Shown here: positions 1 through 7,801 of the stretch, piece after piece
Layout: the number at the start of each line of letters is the position of its first letter
Numbering within the stretch: position 1 is the stretch's first letter
Assembly (NCBI GenBank): GCA_964432595.1
Contig: CAYSOF010000006.1
Span: 124,001 to 188,000 of the forward strand
Reading direction: 5' to 3'
Source: DASYLJ01 sp964432595
GTDB taxonomy: Bacteria > Desulfobacterota > Binatia > DP-6
DNA length: 64,000 nt
Position numbers and translations under genes: made by a program
The notes under the pieces: generated by a model
What the model was told of the DNA's origin: nothing
Database searches by the model: none
Seen by the model: only the letters and a program-made list of their open reading frames with translations

Positions 1-18
1 TCCCGACGGGGCGCGGAT

Positions 19-966
19 ATGAGCCGGGGCGTGGCCGCCCGGCTCCCGCTCACTTCGCAGCGTCTCGTCGTCGTGACCGGAAAGGGTGGCGTCGGCAAGA
101 GCGCCGTCACCGCCGCGCTGGCGCGCGCCGCCGGCAGCACCGGCAAGCGCGTCCTGGCCGTCGAGGTCGGCCGCGGGCGGCTCGGGCCGCTGCTCGGCGC
201 CGACCGCCTCGGGACCGATCCGACCACCGTCGGCGGCGGCGTGTCGGCGGTCGTCATCGAGCCGGAGGAAGCGCTCGGCGACTTCGTCCTCGGCGTGCTG
301 CGCCTGCGCGTGTTCGCGCGCCGCCTGCTCGAGAGCACGTCGTTCCAGGTCCTCGCCGCCGCCGCGCCCGGCCTCCCGGAATTCCTCGTCCTGCACAAGC
401 TGGCCGGCTGGCTCGACGCGCGCCGGCTCGGCCGTCGCGTGCACGACCTGATCGTCGTCGACGCACCGGCGTCGGGCCACTCGCTGCCGCTCCTCTCCGC
501 GCCGCAGACGCTCGGCACGCTCGCGCGCATCGGCCCGGTCGCCGACACGCTCCGCAGCATCGAGGAGCGCCTGCTCGATCCGGCCGCGACGCTCGTCTGC
601 CTCGTGACGACTCCCGAGGAGCTCGCCGTCCGCGAGACCGTCGAGCTCTACCGCGAGCTCACGAAGCGCCTCGGGCTGCCGGTCGCGCCGCCGATCGTGA
701 ACGCGCTGCCGCCGCGCCGCTTCGCGACCGGCGACGAGGCGGCGCTGGCGCGGCTCGAGACCGTCGAAGCCGCACATCCGCACATGCAGGCGGCGCGGTT
801 CCTGATCGAGCGCCGGCGCCAGGCGGCGGCCCAGGTGACGGCGCTCCGAAAGGCGCTCGGGGTGCCGCCGGTTCGCCTGCCCTTCCTCTTCGCCGGTCCC
901 GAGGCGCCGGGCGGCGTCGAGACGCTCGCCGCGGAGCTGGCCGACGCCGCGGGGATGGCGGCATGA
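19..966 (+). CDS. ArsA/Get3-like ATPase, first of a tandem pair
   Basis: 315-residue P-loop ATPase of the ArsA/Get3 family. The deviant Walker A GKGGVGKS is at residues 21-28 and the switch-like DAPASGH is near residue 148. Proteins of this family use ATP-driven dimer changes to move oxyanions or handle membrane-protein clients. The C-terminal ATP-binding half found in double-domain ArsA is absent, so this is a half-size subunit. Its stop overlaps the next gene's start as ATGA, and the two paralogues probably form a heterodimer, as known for the mycobacterial Rv3679/Rv3680 pair. No metalloregulator or arsenite pump is nearby, so a role in arsenic export is not supported. The Asp at the switch is followed by AP rather than the TPP of the partner, so the two subunits are not equivalent. 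Confidence 0.85.
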   Translation: MSRGVAARLPLTSQRLVVVTGKGGVGKSAVTAALARAAGSTGKRVLAVEVGRGRLGPLLGADRLGTDPTTVGGGVSAVVIEPEEALGDFVLGVLRLRVFARRLLESTSFQVLAAAAPGLPEFLVLHKLAGWLDARRLGRRVHDLIVVDAPASGHSLPLLSAPQTLGTLARIGPVADTLRSIEERLLDPAATLVCLVTTPEELAVRETVELYRELTKRLGLPVAPPIVNALPPRRFATGDEAALARLETVEAAHPHMQAARFLIERRRQAAAQVTALRKALGVPPVRLPFLFAGPEAPGGVETLAAELADAAGMAA

Positions 967-2090
967 CGCTCGCGGAGCTGCTCGATTCGCGTCGGGTCGT
1001 GCTGTGCGTCGGCAGCGGCGGCGTCGGCAAGACGACGACCGCCGCCGCGCTGGCGACGTGCGCCGCCCGGCGCGGACGCCGCACCGCGGTGCTCACCGTC
1101 GACCCGGCGCAGCGCCTGAAGGACGCGCTCGGTCTCGGCACGCTCGACGGCAAGCCCCGCCGCGTGCCGCTCGGCGGCACCGCCGCGCCGCTCGACGCGA
1201 TGCTACTCGACGTGAAGCGCACCTTCGACGAGCTCGTCGTCGGCCTCGCCAGCACGCCCGAGCAGGCGCAGCGCATCCTCGACAACCGCCTCTACCAGAA
1301 CCTCTCCGGCACGCTCGCGGGCACCGCCGAGTACATGGCGGTCGAGACCGTCTACCGGCTCGCCGAGGAGGGCGACTACGACCTCCTCGTGGTCGACACG
1401 CCGCCGTCGCGCCACGCCATCGACTTCCTCGACGCGCCCCGCCGCCTGCTGGCGCTGCTCGACTCGCGCGCGTTCGCCATCCTGAAAGATCCGACCAGCA
1501 TCCTGCCGGCCGCGGGCTCGCGGCTCGCGCATCTCGTGCTGTCGGGCGTGCTCCGCGGCCTCGAGCGCTTCACCGGCATCGGCCTCGTGCGCGAGATCGG
1601 CGAGTTCGTCGGGCTGATCGAAGGCCTCACCGCCGCGCTCCGCGAGCGCGTCGCCGGCACCGCCGCACTGCTCCGCAGCGACGCGACGTCGCTGCTGCTC
1701 GTGTCGGCGCCCGAGCCGCGCCTCACCACGGAGACGTCGGAGCTCGCGGCGGCGCTCGGCAAGGTCGGCCTGGCCGTGCATGGCGTGATCGTCAATCGGG
1801 CATTGCCGCGCGCGGTGTTCGGCAGCGACGCGCCCGAGCCCGCGCCGATCGCCGCCCTGTCGGCCACGCTCGCCGCGCGCCTCGAGCGCAGCTGGGAAGA
1901 CCTGCACACGCTCGCGCGGCGTCAGGAGGCGACGCTGGCGCCGCTGCTCCGCGCCGCGAACGCGCCGCAACTCGCCGAGGTGCCGCTGCTCGCGACGCCG
2001 CCGTGCTCGCTCGACGACCTCGACGTGATCGCGCGCCACCTGTGCCCGGACGCGATCGCGCCGACCGCGTCGGCGCAGGGCGGACTGTGA
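963..2090 (+). CDS. ArsA/Get3-like ATPase, second of a tandem pair
   Basis: 375-residue partner of the preceding ATPase, with the P-loop GSGGVGKTT at residues 17-25, a nucleotide-binding DPAQRLKDALG segment and the switch DTPPSRHAIDFLDAP near residue 145. The last two are typical of the ArsA/Get3 family. The start lies inside the end of the upstream gene (ATGA), implying translational coupling and equal amounts of the two subunits. The first glycine position of the P-loop is GS rather than GK, so the deviant intermonomer lysine seen in the first paralogue (GKGGVGKS) is missing here. That fits an asymmetric heterodimer in which only one subunit supplies that lysine. The cargo is unknown. Confidence 0.85.
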   Translation: MTLAELLDSRRVVLCVGSGGVGKTTTAAALATCAARRGRRTAVLTVDPAQRLKDALGLGTLDGKPRRVPLGGTAAPLDAMLLDVKRTFDELVVGLASTPEQAQRILDNRLYQNLSGTLAGTAEYMAVETVYRLAEEGDYDLLVVDTPPSRHAIDFLDAPRRLLALLDSRAFAILKDPTSILPAAGSRLAHLVLSGVLRGLERFTGIGLVREIGEFVGLIEGLTAALRERVAGTAALLRSDATSLLLVSAPEPRLTTETSELAAALGKVGLAVHGVIVNRALPRAVFGSDAPEPAPIAALSATLAARLERSWEDLHTLARRQEATLAPLLRAANAPQLAEVPLLATPPCSLDDLDVIARHLCPDAIAPTASAQGGL

Positions 2091-2106
2091 CCTCCCGTCG
2101 GACCGT

Positions 2107-2421
2107 CTATTCGGGCGGCAGGTCGTCGTCGGGCGCTGCCGCCTTCGCGGCCTTCCGGCGCCGGCGCTCGGCCGCCAGCAGGCGGTCGACCTTGATGTTC
2201 AGGTTCGCGAGCGAGCCCTGGATGACGTCGAGCTTGGTCAGCAGCTTTCCGAAGTCCTTGCGCGACGGCACGTTCAACAGCGCGAGCACCGTCTGCAGGT
2301 TGCGGTCGATGGCGCCCTTGGTCTCGAAGCCCTTCTGCACCGCGGTCGTGAACGCCTGCGCGAAGAGCGGATTCGAGAGGAGATCTTCGGCGAGCTTCTG
2401 CAGCTTGTCCTTGCTCAGGAT
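2107..2421 (-). CDS. small phasin-like helical protein with a possible ATC start
   Basis: Reading frame of about 104 residues, almost wholly helical, with segments such as LLSNPLFAQAF, RNLQTVLALLNVPSR and LDVIQGSLANLNIKVDRLL and a basic tail. The pattern recalls small phasin or polyhydroxyalkanoate granule-associated proteins, but I recognise it only loosely. A GTG at 2340 is the first standard start, yet clearly protein-like sequence continues 27 codons upstream. A strong GGAGG lies at 2429-2433, exactly 7 nt before an ATC codon (2419-2421) that is followed by CTG; an in-frame stop lies at 2455-2457. The start is therefore probably ATC, or the adjacent CTG at 2418. The gene is convergent with the ArsA pair. 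Confidence 0.6.
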   Translation of the reverse strand: MLSKDKLQKLAEDLLSNPLFAQAFTTAVQKGFETKGAIDRNLQTVLALLNVPSRKDFGKLLTKLDVIQGSLANLNIKVDRLLAAERRRRKAAKAAAPDDDLPPE

Positions 2422-2487
2422 GGCGGAACCTCCGGGGCGCGAGCGCCGCGTTGGTCATATCGTGCGGCGCCCAACAGGGAAAGACGA

Positions 2488-2754
2488 ATGACGCTGGAGA
2501 CGTTCCTCGGCTACTGGACGGCGCTGGCGTTCGTGGCGCCGCCCATGCCGTTGCCGACGTTGCTCGGCACCGCGCTCGGCCTGCACATCTGCGACGCGAT
2601 CATGTGCCGGCTCTTCGCGTACAACAACGGCTACCCGAAGAACGTGTGGACCGCCATCGGCTTCATCGGCGGGATCTGGGCCGTGGCCGTGCTGATCCTG
2701 CTCCCCCGCCGCGTCCCGACCGCGCCGACCGCCCCGACCCGTTCGATGCGCTGA
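2488..2754 (+). CDS. small inner-membrane protein, unknown function
   Basis: 88 residues with two to three hydrophobic segments: about 8-32, and a clear one at 52-70 within WTAIGFIGGIWAVAVLILLP, followed by a basic stop-transfer-like RR. An AGGGAAAG Shine-Dalgarno-like stretch precedes the ATG at a good distance. No known domain was recognised. The last 92 bases overlap the 3' end of acpS on the opposite strand. The conserved-looking core makes a real gene likely, but the Thr/Pro-rich tail after residue 72 looks like unselected read-through. Confidence 0.6.
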   Translation: MTLETFLGYWTALAFVAPPMPLPTLLGTALGLHICDAIMCRLFAYNNGYPKNVWTAIGFIGGIWAVAVLILLPRRVPTAPTAPTRSMR

Positions 2755-3148
2755 CCGGCTCGCCGTGCTCGGCGAGCACCCACGCGATCGCGCTCGCGTT
2801 GCTGTGGCTCAGCGTGACGAGCCAGCGCGCCATCTTCTGCTTGCGCGCCAGCGCCGCCGCCTCGCCGTGCAGGCGCAGCACGGGCGGCCCCGTCTCCTCG
2901 CGCACGACCTCGATGTCGCGCCAGCCGACGCCCTGCCCCCAGCCGCTGCCGAGCACCTTCATCGCCGCCTCCTTGGCGGCGAAGCGCGCGGCGTAGCTCT
3001 CGAAGCGGCCGCGGCGGCGTTGCTCGCAGTAGGCCTGCTCGGCCTCGGTGAAGACGCGATCGCGGAAGCGCGCGCCGGTGGGCGCTTCGAGCGCGCTCTT
3101 CATGCGCGCGACCTCGCAGATGTCGATGCCGATCCCCGCGACCGCCAT
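2663..3148 (-). CDS. acpS: holo-[acyl-carrier-protein] synthase
   Basis: AcpS transfers the 4'-phosphopantetheine arm of CoA to a serine of acyl carrier protein. The N-terminal GIGIDICEVARM (residues 5-16), with the Mg-binding Asp, and the FAAKEAAMKVLG motif (about 57-68) are diagnostic. The start at 3148 is chosen because it overlaps the radical SAM stop as TGATG and because the protein normally begins right before GIGID. The family is usually about 120-130 residues. This copy has 161, with a low-complexity Ser/Gly/Arg tail after the usual end at AIAWVLAEHG. That tail runs antisense to the small membrane protein gene and may reflect loss of the original stop. Confidence 0.9.
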   Translation of the reverse strand: MAVAGIGIDICEVARMKSALEAPTGARFRDRVFTEAEQAYCEQRRRGRFESYAARFAAKEAAMKVLGSGWGQGVGWRDIEVVREETGPPVLRLHGEAAALARKQKMARWLVTLSHSNASAIAWVLAEHGEPVSASNGSGRSARSGRGGGAGSARPRPRSRR

Positions 3149-4869
3149 CAGCAGGCCCCGCACGAATGACAGGTGTGCGTGTCGCACGGCGGCGTCTGCA
3201 GCTCGGCGAACGCCTTCCGCCGCTCGGCCAGGAGGTAGCGCTTGTCGACGGCGTGGTCGATGAAGTCCCACGGCAGCAGCGCACCGGCGTCGAGCGGCCG
3301 ATGCACGAAGCGGTCGGGATCGACGGCGTCGTGCGCGCCGCGCAACCCCTTGAGCACCGCCCACCAGTCGTCGGGCCGCGCATGGAGCCGCTCGAGCACG
3401 TCGGCGACGCGACGGTCGCCGCGCGAGAGCAGCGTCTGCAGGTAGCCTTCGCGCGGGCTCTCCGTCTCGACCTGCAGCGCCGGGATCGTCGACAGGTCAC
3501 GCCGCACGCGGGCGAGCTTCTTCTTGAGCGACGGCAGCGCCTCCATCGGCTCCCACTGGAACGGCGTCCACGGCTTCGGCACGAACGGGTTGATCGAGAC
3601 GAGGATGCGGCCGACCTTCGGCTTGCCGCCGCTCATCAGGCGCGCGCGCAGCTTGGCGGCCAGCGCGACGATCTCGCGCACGTCGTCGTCGGTCTCCGTC
3701 GGCAGCCCGACCATCACGTAGAGCTTGAGCGCTTCGACGCCGCCGCCGACGAGCCAGTCGGCGGCGCGGAGGATCTCCGCCTCGGTCAGGTTCTTGTTGA
3801 TCACGCGGCGGAGGCGCTCGGACCCCGCCTCGGGCGCCACGGTCACGGAGCGATTGCCGGCGGCGCCGAGCGCCGCGGCGAGCGCGGGCGTGATGACGTC
3901 GGCTTTCAGCGACGACGGCGACGCGCGCCCGCCGGCGTCGGCGATGCGCTGGCAGAGGCCGGCGATCCCCGGCTGGCTCGCCATTTCCGCGCCGACGAGG
4001 CCGATGCCGTCGCGCTCGGCGAGGCCGCGGTCGATCCCGGCCGCGAGGCGCTCGGGGCTGCGATAGCGCACGGGACGGTACATGAAGCCCGCCGCGCAGA
4101 AGCGGCAGCCCCATTCGCAGCCGCGGCTGGCCTCGATGACGTACTTGTCCGCGAAGACCGCCTCGTCGGTGAGGATCTCGGTGCGGGTGTCGAACGCATC
4201 GAGGTCGGCGACGTAGCGCCGCGTGACACGCGCGGCGCCCGGGCCGTCGTAGTCGAAGGCGACGAGGTCGCCGGCGGCGTCGTAGCGCGGCGTGTAGCGA
4301 TCGGGGCGATACGCCCCGGCCACGGTTTCGGTGCGCGCGAGGACGTCGTCGCGCGTCCGCGGCCCGTCGACGGCGCCGGCGAGAAACTCGCCGAGCATCT
4401 CCTCGGCCTCGCCGATCAGGAACAGGTCGACGAACTCGGCGATGGGCTCGGGATTGAGGAACGTCGCCGGGCCGCCGGCGAGGACGAGCGGCGCGTTCGG
4501 CCCGCGTGCCGTGCGTCGTAGCGCCAGGCCCGCGAGCGCGAGCACGTCGAGCACGTGCAGGTAGTCGGTCTCGAACGAGATCGAGAAGGCGATCACGTCG
4601 AAGTCGGCGACGGGGCGCTCCTGCTCGAACGAGCGCAGCGTGCGCGGCCAGCCGCTGCGCGGGCCGTCGGGCAGATAGGCGCGGTCGACGTCGGCGCGCG
4701 GGTCTTCCGACAGCAGGCGGATCATCGCCTGGAAGCCCAGGTTCGCCATGCCCACCGGGTAGGTGTTCGGGTAGACGAGGCAGACCGACAGCGGTCCGCG
4801 CGGCCCGGGCACGTAGAGCCGGCGCTCGGCGGCGAGTCGGCTCGTGCGATCGGGGGTGGCGCGCGGCAT
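3148..4869 (-). CDS. B12-binding-type radical SAM protein (TIGR03960-like)
   Basis: 573 residues. The N-terminal half has a cobalamin-binding-like Rossmann region (LVYPNTYPVGMANLGFQ near residue 32). The radical SAM domain carries CEWGCRFC near residue 250, the C-x3-C-x2-C that holds the 4Fe-4S cluster. The later LYVMVGLPTETDDD is typical of the TIM-barrel C-terminal half. It ends with a Cys-rich tail, CDTHTCHSCGAC, as in the TIGR03960 family. The function of that family is not established, though it is often encoded beside a DUF2344 partner. That partner is missing here and acpS follows directly (TGATG overlap). Its promoter must lie in 4870-4978, shared with the divergent LuxR-type gene. 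Confidence 0.85.
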   Translation of the reverse strand: MPRATPDRTSRLAAERRLYVPGPRGPLSVCLVYPNTYPVGMANLGFQAMIRLLSEDPRADVDRAYLPDGPRSGWPRTLRSFEQERPVADFDVIAFSISFETDYLHVLDVLALAGLALRRTARGPNAPLVLAGGPATFLNPEPIAEFVDLFLIGEAEEMLGEFLAGAVDGPRTRDDVLARTETVAGAYRPDRYTPRYDAAGDLVAFDYDGPGAARVTRRYVADLDAFDTRTEILTDEAVFADKYVIEASRGCEWGCRFCAAGFMYRPVRYRSPERLAAGIDRGLAERDGIGLVGAEMASQPGIAGLCQRIADAGGRASPSSLKADVITPALAAALGAAGNRSVTVAPEAGSERLRRVINKNLTEAEILRAADWLVGGGVEALKLYVMVGLPTETDDDVREIVALAAKLRARLMSGGKPKVGRILVSINPFVPKPWTPFQWEPMEALPSLKKKLARVRRDLSTIPALQVETESPREGYLQTLLSRGDRRVADVLERLHARPDDWWAVLKGLRGAHDAVDPDRFVHRPLDAGALLPWDFIDHAVDKRYLLAERRKAFAELQTPPCDTHTCHSCGAC

Positions 4870-4978
4870 CGTGCGAGCCGGCGACCTTATCCCCGGTCTC
4901 CGACCGCCTCAAGCCGGGTCCGCGGCGCATCTCCCGGGTTTGAAGCCGTGCGCGTCCCTGCCGTACTACTCCGGGCGG

Positions 4979-7735
4979 GTGATCCTCGGACGCGATCCGG
5001 AGCTCGGGCGCCTCGACGCCCTGATCGACGCCGCCCGGCAGCGCCTGGGTGGCGCGCTCGTCGTCCGCGGCGAGGCGGGCATCGGCAAGACGGCGCTCCT
5101 CGAGGCCGCACGCGACCGGGCCGCCGGTCTGCGCGTGCTGTCCGCGTGCGGCACGGAGACGGAGGCCCACCTGCCGTTCGCGGCGTTGGCGCAGCTCGTC
5201 GGGCCGGTGCTCGACCGGCGCGACCGTCTCCCGGCGCCGCAAGCGGCCGCGCTCGACGGGGCGCTCGCGCTCGGACCGCCGGCGCCGGGCGACCGCTTCG
5301 CGGTCTGCGTCGCGACCGTGGGGCTCCTCCAGGCGGCGGCCGAGGACGGCCCGCTGCTCGCCCTCGTCGACGACGCGCACTGGCTCGATCCGGCGTCGGC
5401 CGAGTGCCTCGGCTTCGCGGCGCGGCGCCTCGGCGGCACGCGCATCGCGATGCTCCTCGCGGTGCGCGACCCGGAGCGGGCGGCGCCCGGGATCGAGGAG
5501 CTGCCGGAGCTGCGGACCGCGCCGCTCGCCTCGCACGATGCCCAGCGCGTCCTCGCCGCCCGAGCGCCCGATCTCGCCGTGGCCGTGCGCGAGGCCGTCG
5601 TCGCCGCCGCGGCGGGCAATCCGCTCGCGCTCATCGAGATCGCGTCGCAGCTCGGGCCGGACGAGCGCTCCGGCCGGGCGCCGCTGCCGGAGCCATTGCG
5701 ACCGGGCGGCCGGCTCGGCGCCGTCTTCGAGCGCCGCGTGCTCGCGTTGCCCCAGGCGACGCGCGACGCGCTGGTCGTCGCGGCGGCCGCCGGCGGCGGC
5801 GACGTCGCGACGATCTGGCAGGCGTGCCGCGCGCTCGGCCTCGACGGCGACGCGATCGAGGCCGCCGAAGCGGACGGGCTCGTGCGGATCGCGCACGCAC
5901 GGCTCGCGTTCTCGCACCCGCTCGCGCGGAGCGCCGCCTACCACACCGCGCCGCTGCCGCAGCGCCGTGCGGCGCATCGCGCGCTTGCCGGCGCGATCGA
6001 GGGCGATCGGCGCGCCTGGCACCTCGCCGCCGCGGCGCCGGGACCGGACGAGGACGCCGCCCGCGCGCTGCAGGACGCCGGCACCGCCGCCGCCGAGCGC
6101 CGCGGCTACGTCGAGGCCGCCGCGGCCTACGAGCGCGCCGCCGAGCTCACGCCCGATCCCGACACGCGCGCGCGGCGCCTGCGGCGCGCGTCGAACATGC
6201 GCATCGTCGCGGGGCACCTCGACCGGGCGCTCGCGCGGCTCGACGAGCTGGTGGCGCTCGGCACGCCGACCGGCCAGGACCCGCGCCTGATCCACACCCG
6301 CAGCCTGCTGCTGATCGGCACCGGTCAGTTCGCCGCGGGCTTCATGACGCTGAAGGCGCTCGCGCAGGCGTCGGTCGGCGTCGCGGATTCCGCGATGGCG
6401 GCGTTCCTCCACGCCGACGCGGCGATGGCGGCGCTGATCGCGGGCGACTGCCGCGAGGTGCTGGCGCTCGGCGAGCGCGCCGCCGAGCTGCTCGGTGACG
6501 GCGACGATCCGCGCGTGCGCGCCAACGTCGTGTCGGCGCTCGGCGCCGGGCGCGTGTTCGGGCGGCAGGCGCCCGCCGCGCGCGCCGATCTCGGGACGAT
6601 GTGCGCGCTCGTCGCGCAGCTCGACCCGCTCGACTGGCAGGTCGGATCGCGCATCCACGCGCTCGCGATCCACGTGTGCAACGCGCTCGAAGCGTACGAG
6701 GAAGCGCGCGCGCTCGCCGGCGCCGCGCTCGCCGTCCTCGACGACGCGGGCGCCGTCGGCGCACGGGCGAACCCGTTGAGCCACGCGTCCGACGCCGCCT
6801 ATCGGCTCGGCGACTGGGACGTCGCGTGGCGCGAGACGGCCGAGGCGATCGCGCTGGCCGAGGAGACCAGCGCCGACGAGACGCTGGTGCGCGCCCTCGT
6901 GCATCGCGCGCGGCTGCTCGCCGCCCGCGGCTTCGAAGCGGAATCGCGCGAGCACGCCGAGCGCGCGCTGGCGATTGCCGAGCACGGCGGCATCGGCACG
7001 ATCCCGCCGTACGCCAACGCGGCGCTCGCCTTCCTCGACCTCGCCCATCGGCGGCCGGATCCCGTGATCGCGCGGCTCGCCGGCTTGGGCGACGTCATCG
7101 CGACGGTGCACGGCATGGTGCACCCGATGATCATCCCGTGGCGGCAGGACCTGTGCGAGGCATACGCGATGGCCGGGCGGCTCGAGGACGCGCGGCACGA
7201 GGCCGCGATCCTCGCCGACGAGGCCGACTGCGTCGGCGGCGCCGCGGGGCGCGCGGTGGCCGCGCGGTGTGCCGGGCTCGTCGCCGAGGCGTTCGACGAG
7301 CCGTTCGAGCGCGCGCTGGCGCTGGACGCGGAACGGCCGATGCGCTTCGAGCGGGCGCGCACGCTCCTGGCGTACGGCGAGCGCCTGCGGCGCGCGCGGC
7401 GTCGCACCGAAGCGCGCCAGCGGCTGCGCGAGGCCGAGGACGTCTTCGTGGCGCTGGCCGCCGCGCCGTGGTGCGAGCGCGCGGCCGCGGAGCTCGACGC
7501 CTCGGGTGCCGTCCGCCGCACGCCCGCGGCGGCGGCGCGCGGCGACCTGACGGCACAGGAGCGGCGGGTGGCGGCGACGGTCGCGCGCGGCCTCACCATC
7601 CGCGAGGCTGCCGCCGAGCTGTTCCTCAGCCCGAAGACCGTCGACTTCCACCTGCAGCAGATCTACGGAAAGCTCGCGATCCGCTCGCGCGCCGAGCTCG
7701 CGGTGATCGCGGTGGAGCGCGGGTGGCTGGCGTAG
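4979..7735 (+). CDS. LuxR-family ATPase transcriptional regulator (LAL/MalT-like)
   Basis: About 918 residues. An N-terminal AAA/STAND ATPase domain has the P-loop RGEAGIGKTALLEAA and Walker B LLALVDDAHWLDP. A long helical TPR-like region of sensory type follows. A C-terminal LuxR helix-turn-helix carries LTAQERRVAATVARGLTIRE and LSPKTVDFHLQQIYGKL. LAL regulators bind a ligand and ATP, oligomerise and activate promoters. I place the start at GTG 4979, just before ILGRDPELGRL where family similarity begins. The frame is open back to 4844, but that would overlap the divergent radical SAM gene. The target genes are unknown; the DUF3604 operon downstream on the same strand is a candidate. Confidence 0.85.
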   Translation: MILGRDPELGRLDALIDAARQRLGGALVVRGEAGIGKTALLEAARDRAAGLRVLSACGTETEAHLPFAALAQLVGPVLDRRDRLPAPQAAALDGALALGPPAPGDRFAVCVATVGLLQAAAEDGPLLALVDDAHWLDPASAECLGFAARRLGGTRIAMLLAVRDPERAAPGIEELPELRTAPLASHDAQRVLAARAPDLAVAVREAVVAAAAGNPLALIEIASQLGPDERSGRAPLPEPLRPGGRLGAVFERRVLALPQATRDALVVAAAAGGGDVATIWQACRALGLDGDAIEAAEADGLVRIAHARLAFSHPLARSAAYHTAPLPQRRAAHRALAGAIEGDRRAWHLAAAAPGPDEDAARALQDAGTAAAERRGYVEAAAAYERAAELTPDPDTRARRLRRASNMRIVAGHLDRALARLDELVALGTPTGQDPRLIHTRSLLLIGTGQFAAGFMTLKALAQASVGVADSAMAAFLHADAAMAALIAGDCREVLALGERAAELLGDGDDPRVRANVVSALGAGRVFGRQAPAARADLGTMCALVAQLDPLDWQVGSRIHALAIHVCNALEAYEEARALAGAALAVLDDAGAVGARANPLSHASDAAYRLGDWDVAWRETAEAIALAEETSADETLVRALVHRARLLAARGFEAESREHAERALAIAEHGGIGTIPPYANAALAFLDLAHRRPDPVIARLAGLGDVIATVHGMVHPMIIPWRQDLCEAYAMAGRLEDARHEAAILADEADCVGGAAGRAVAARCAGLVAEAFDEPFERALALDAERPMRFERARTLLAYGERLRRARRRTEARQRLREAEDVFVALAAAPWCERAAAELDASGAVRRTPAAAARGDLTAQERRVAATVARGLTIREAAAELFLSPKTVDFHLQQIYGKLAIRSRAELAVIAVERGWLA

Positions 7736-7801
7736 CGGCCGCCGCGCTCGACCCGGGAGAATTCCCGGTGCAGTCCCACGCGGATTCCCGCATCAAGGGG
7801 C

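Noticed and set aside
19..2090. Arsenite export operon.
   Set aside because: No arsR, arsB, arsC or arsD accompanies the two ATPases.
1004..2491. A plus-strand frame of 495 codons overlapping the second ArsA-like gene.
   Set aside because: Low-complexity Arg/Ala sequence in another frame of a clear ATPase gene.
4844..4978. N-terminal 45 codons of the LuxR-type regulator.
   Set aside because: They overlap the start of the divergent radical SAM gene and look unstructured; family likeness begins at GTG 4979.
3497..7651. A minus-strand open frame of 1384 codons.
   Set aside because: It is antisense to the LuxR-type regulator and out of frame with the radical SAM gene. Its sequence is Arg/Ala-rich without domains, a usual by-product of very high GC.
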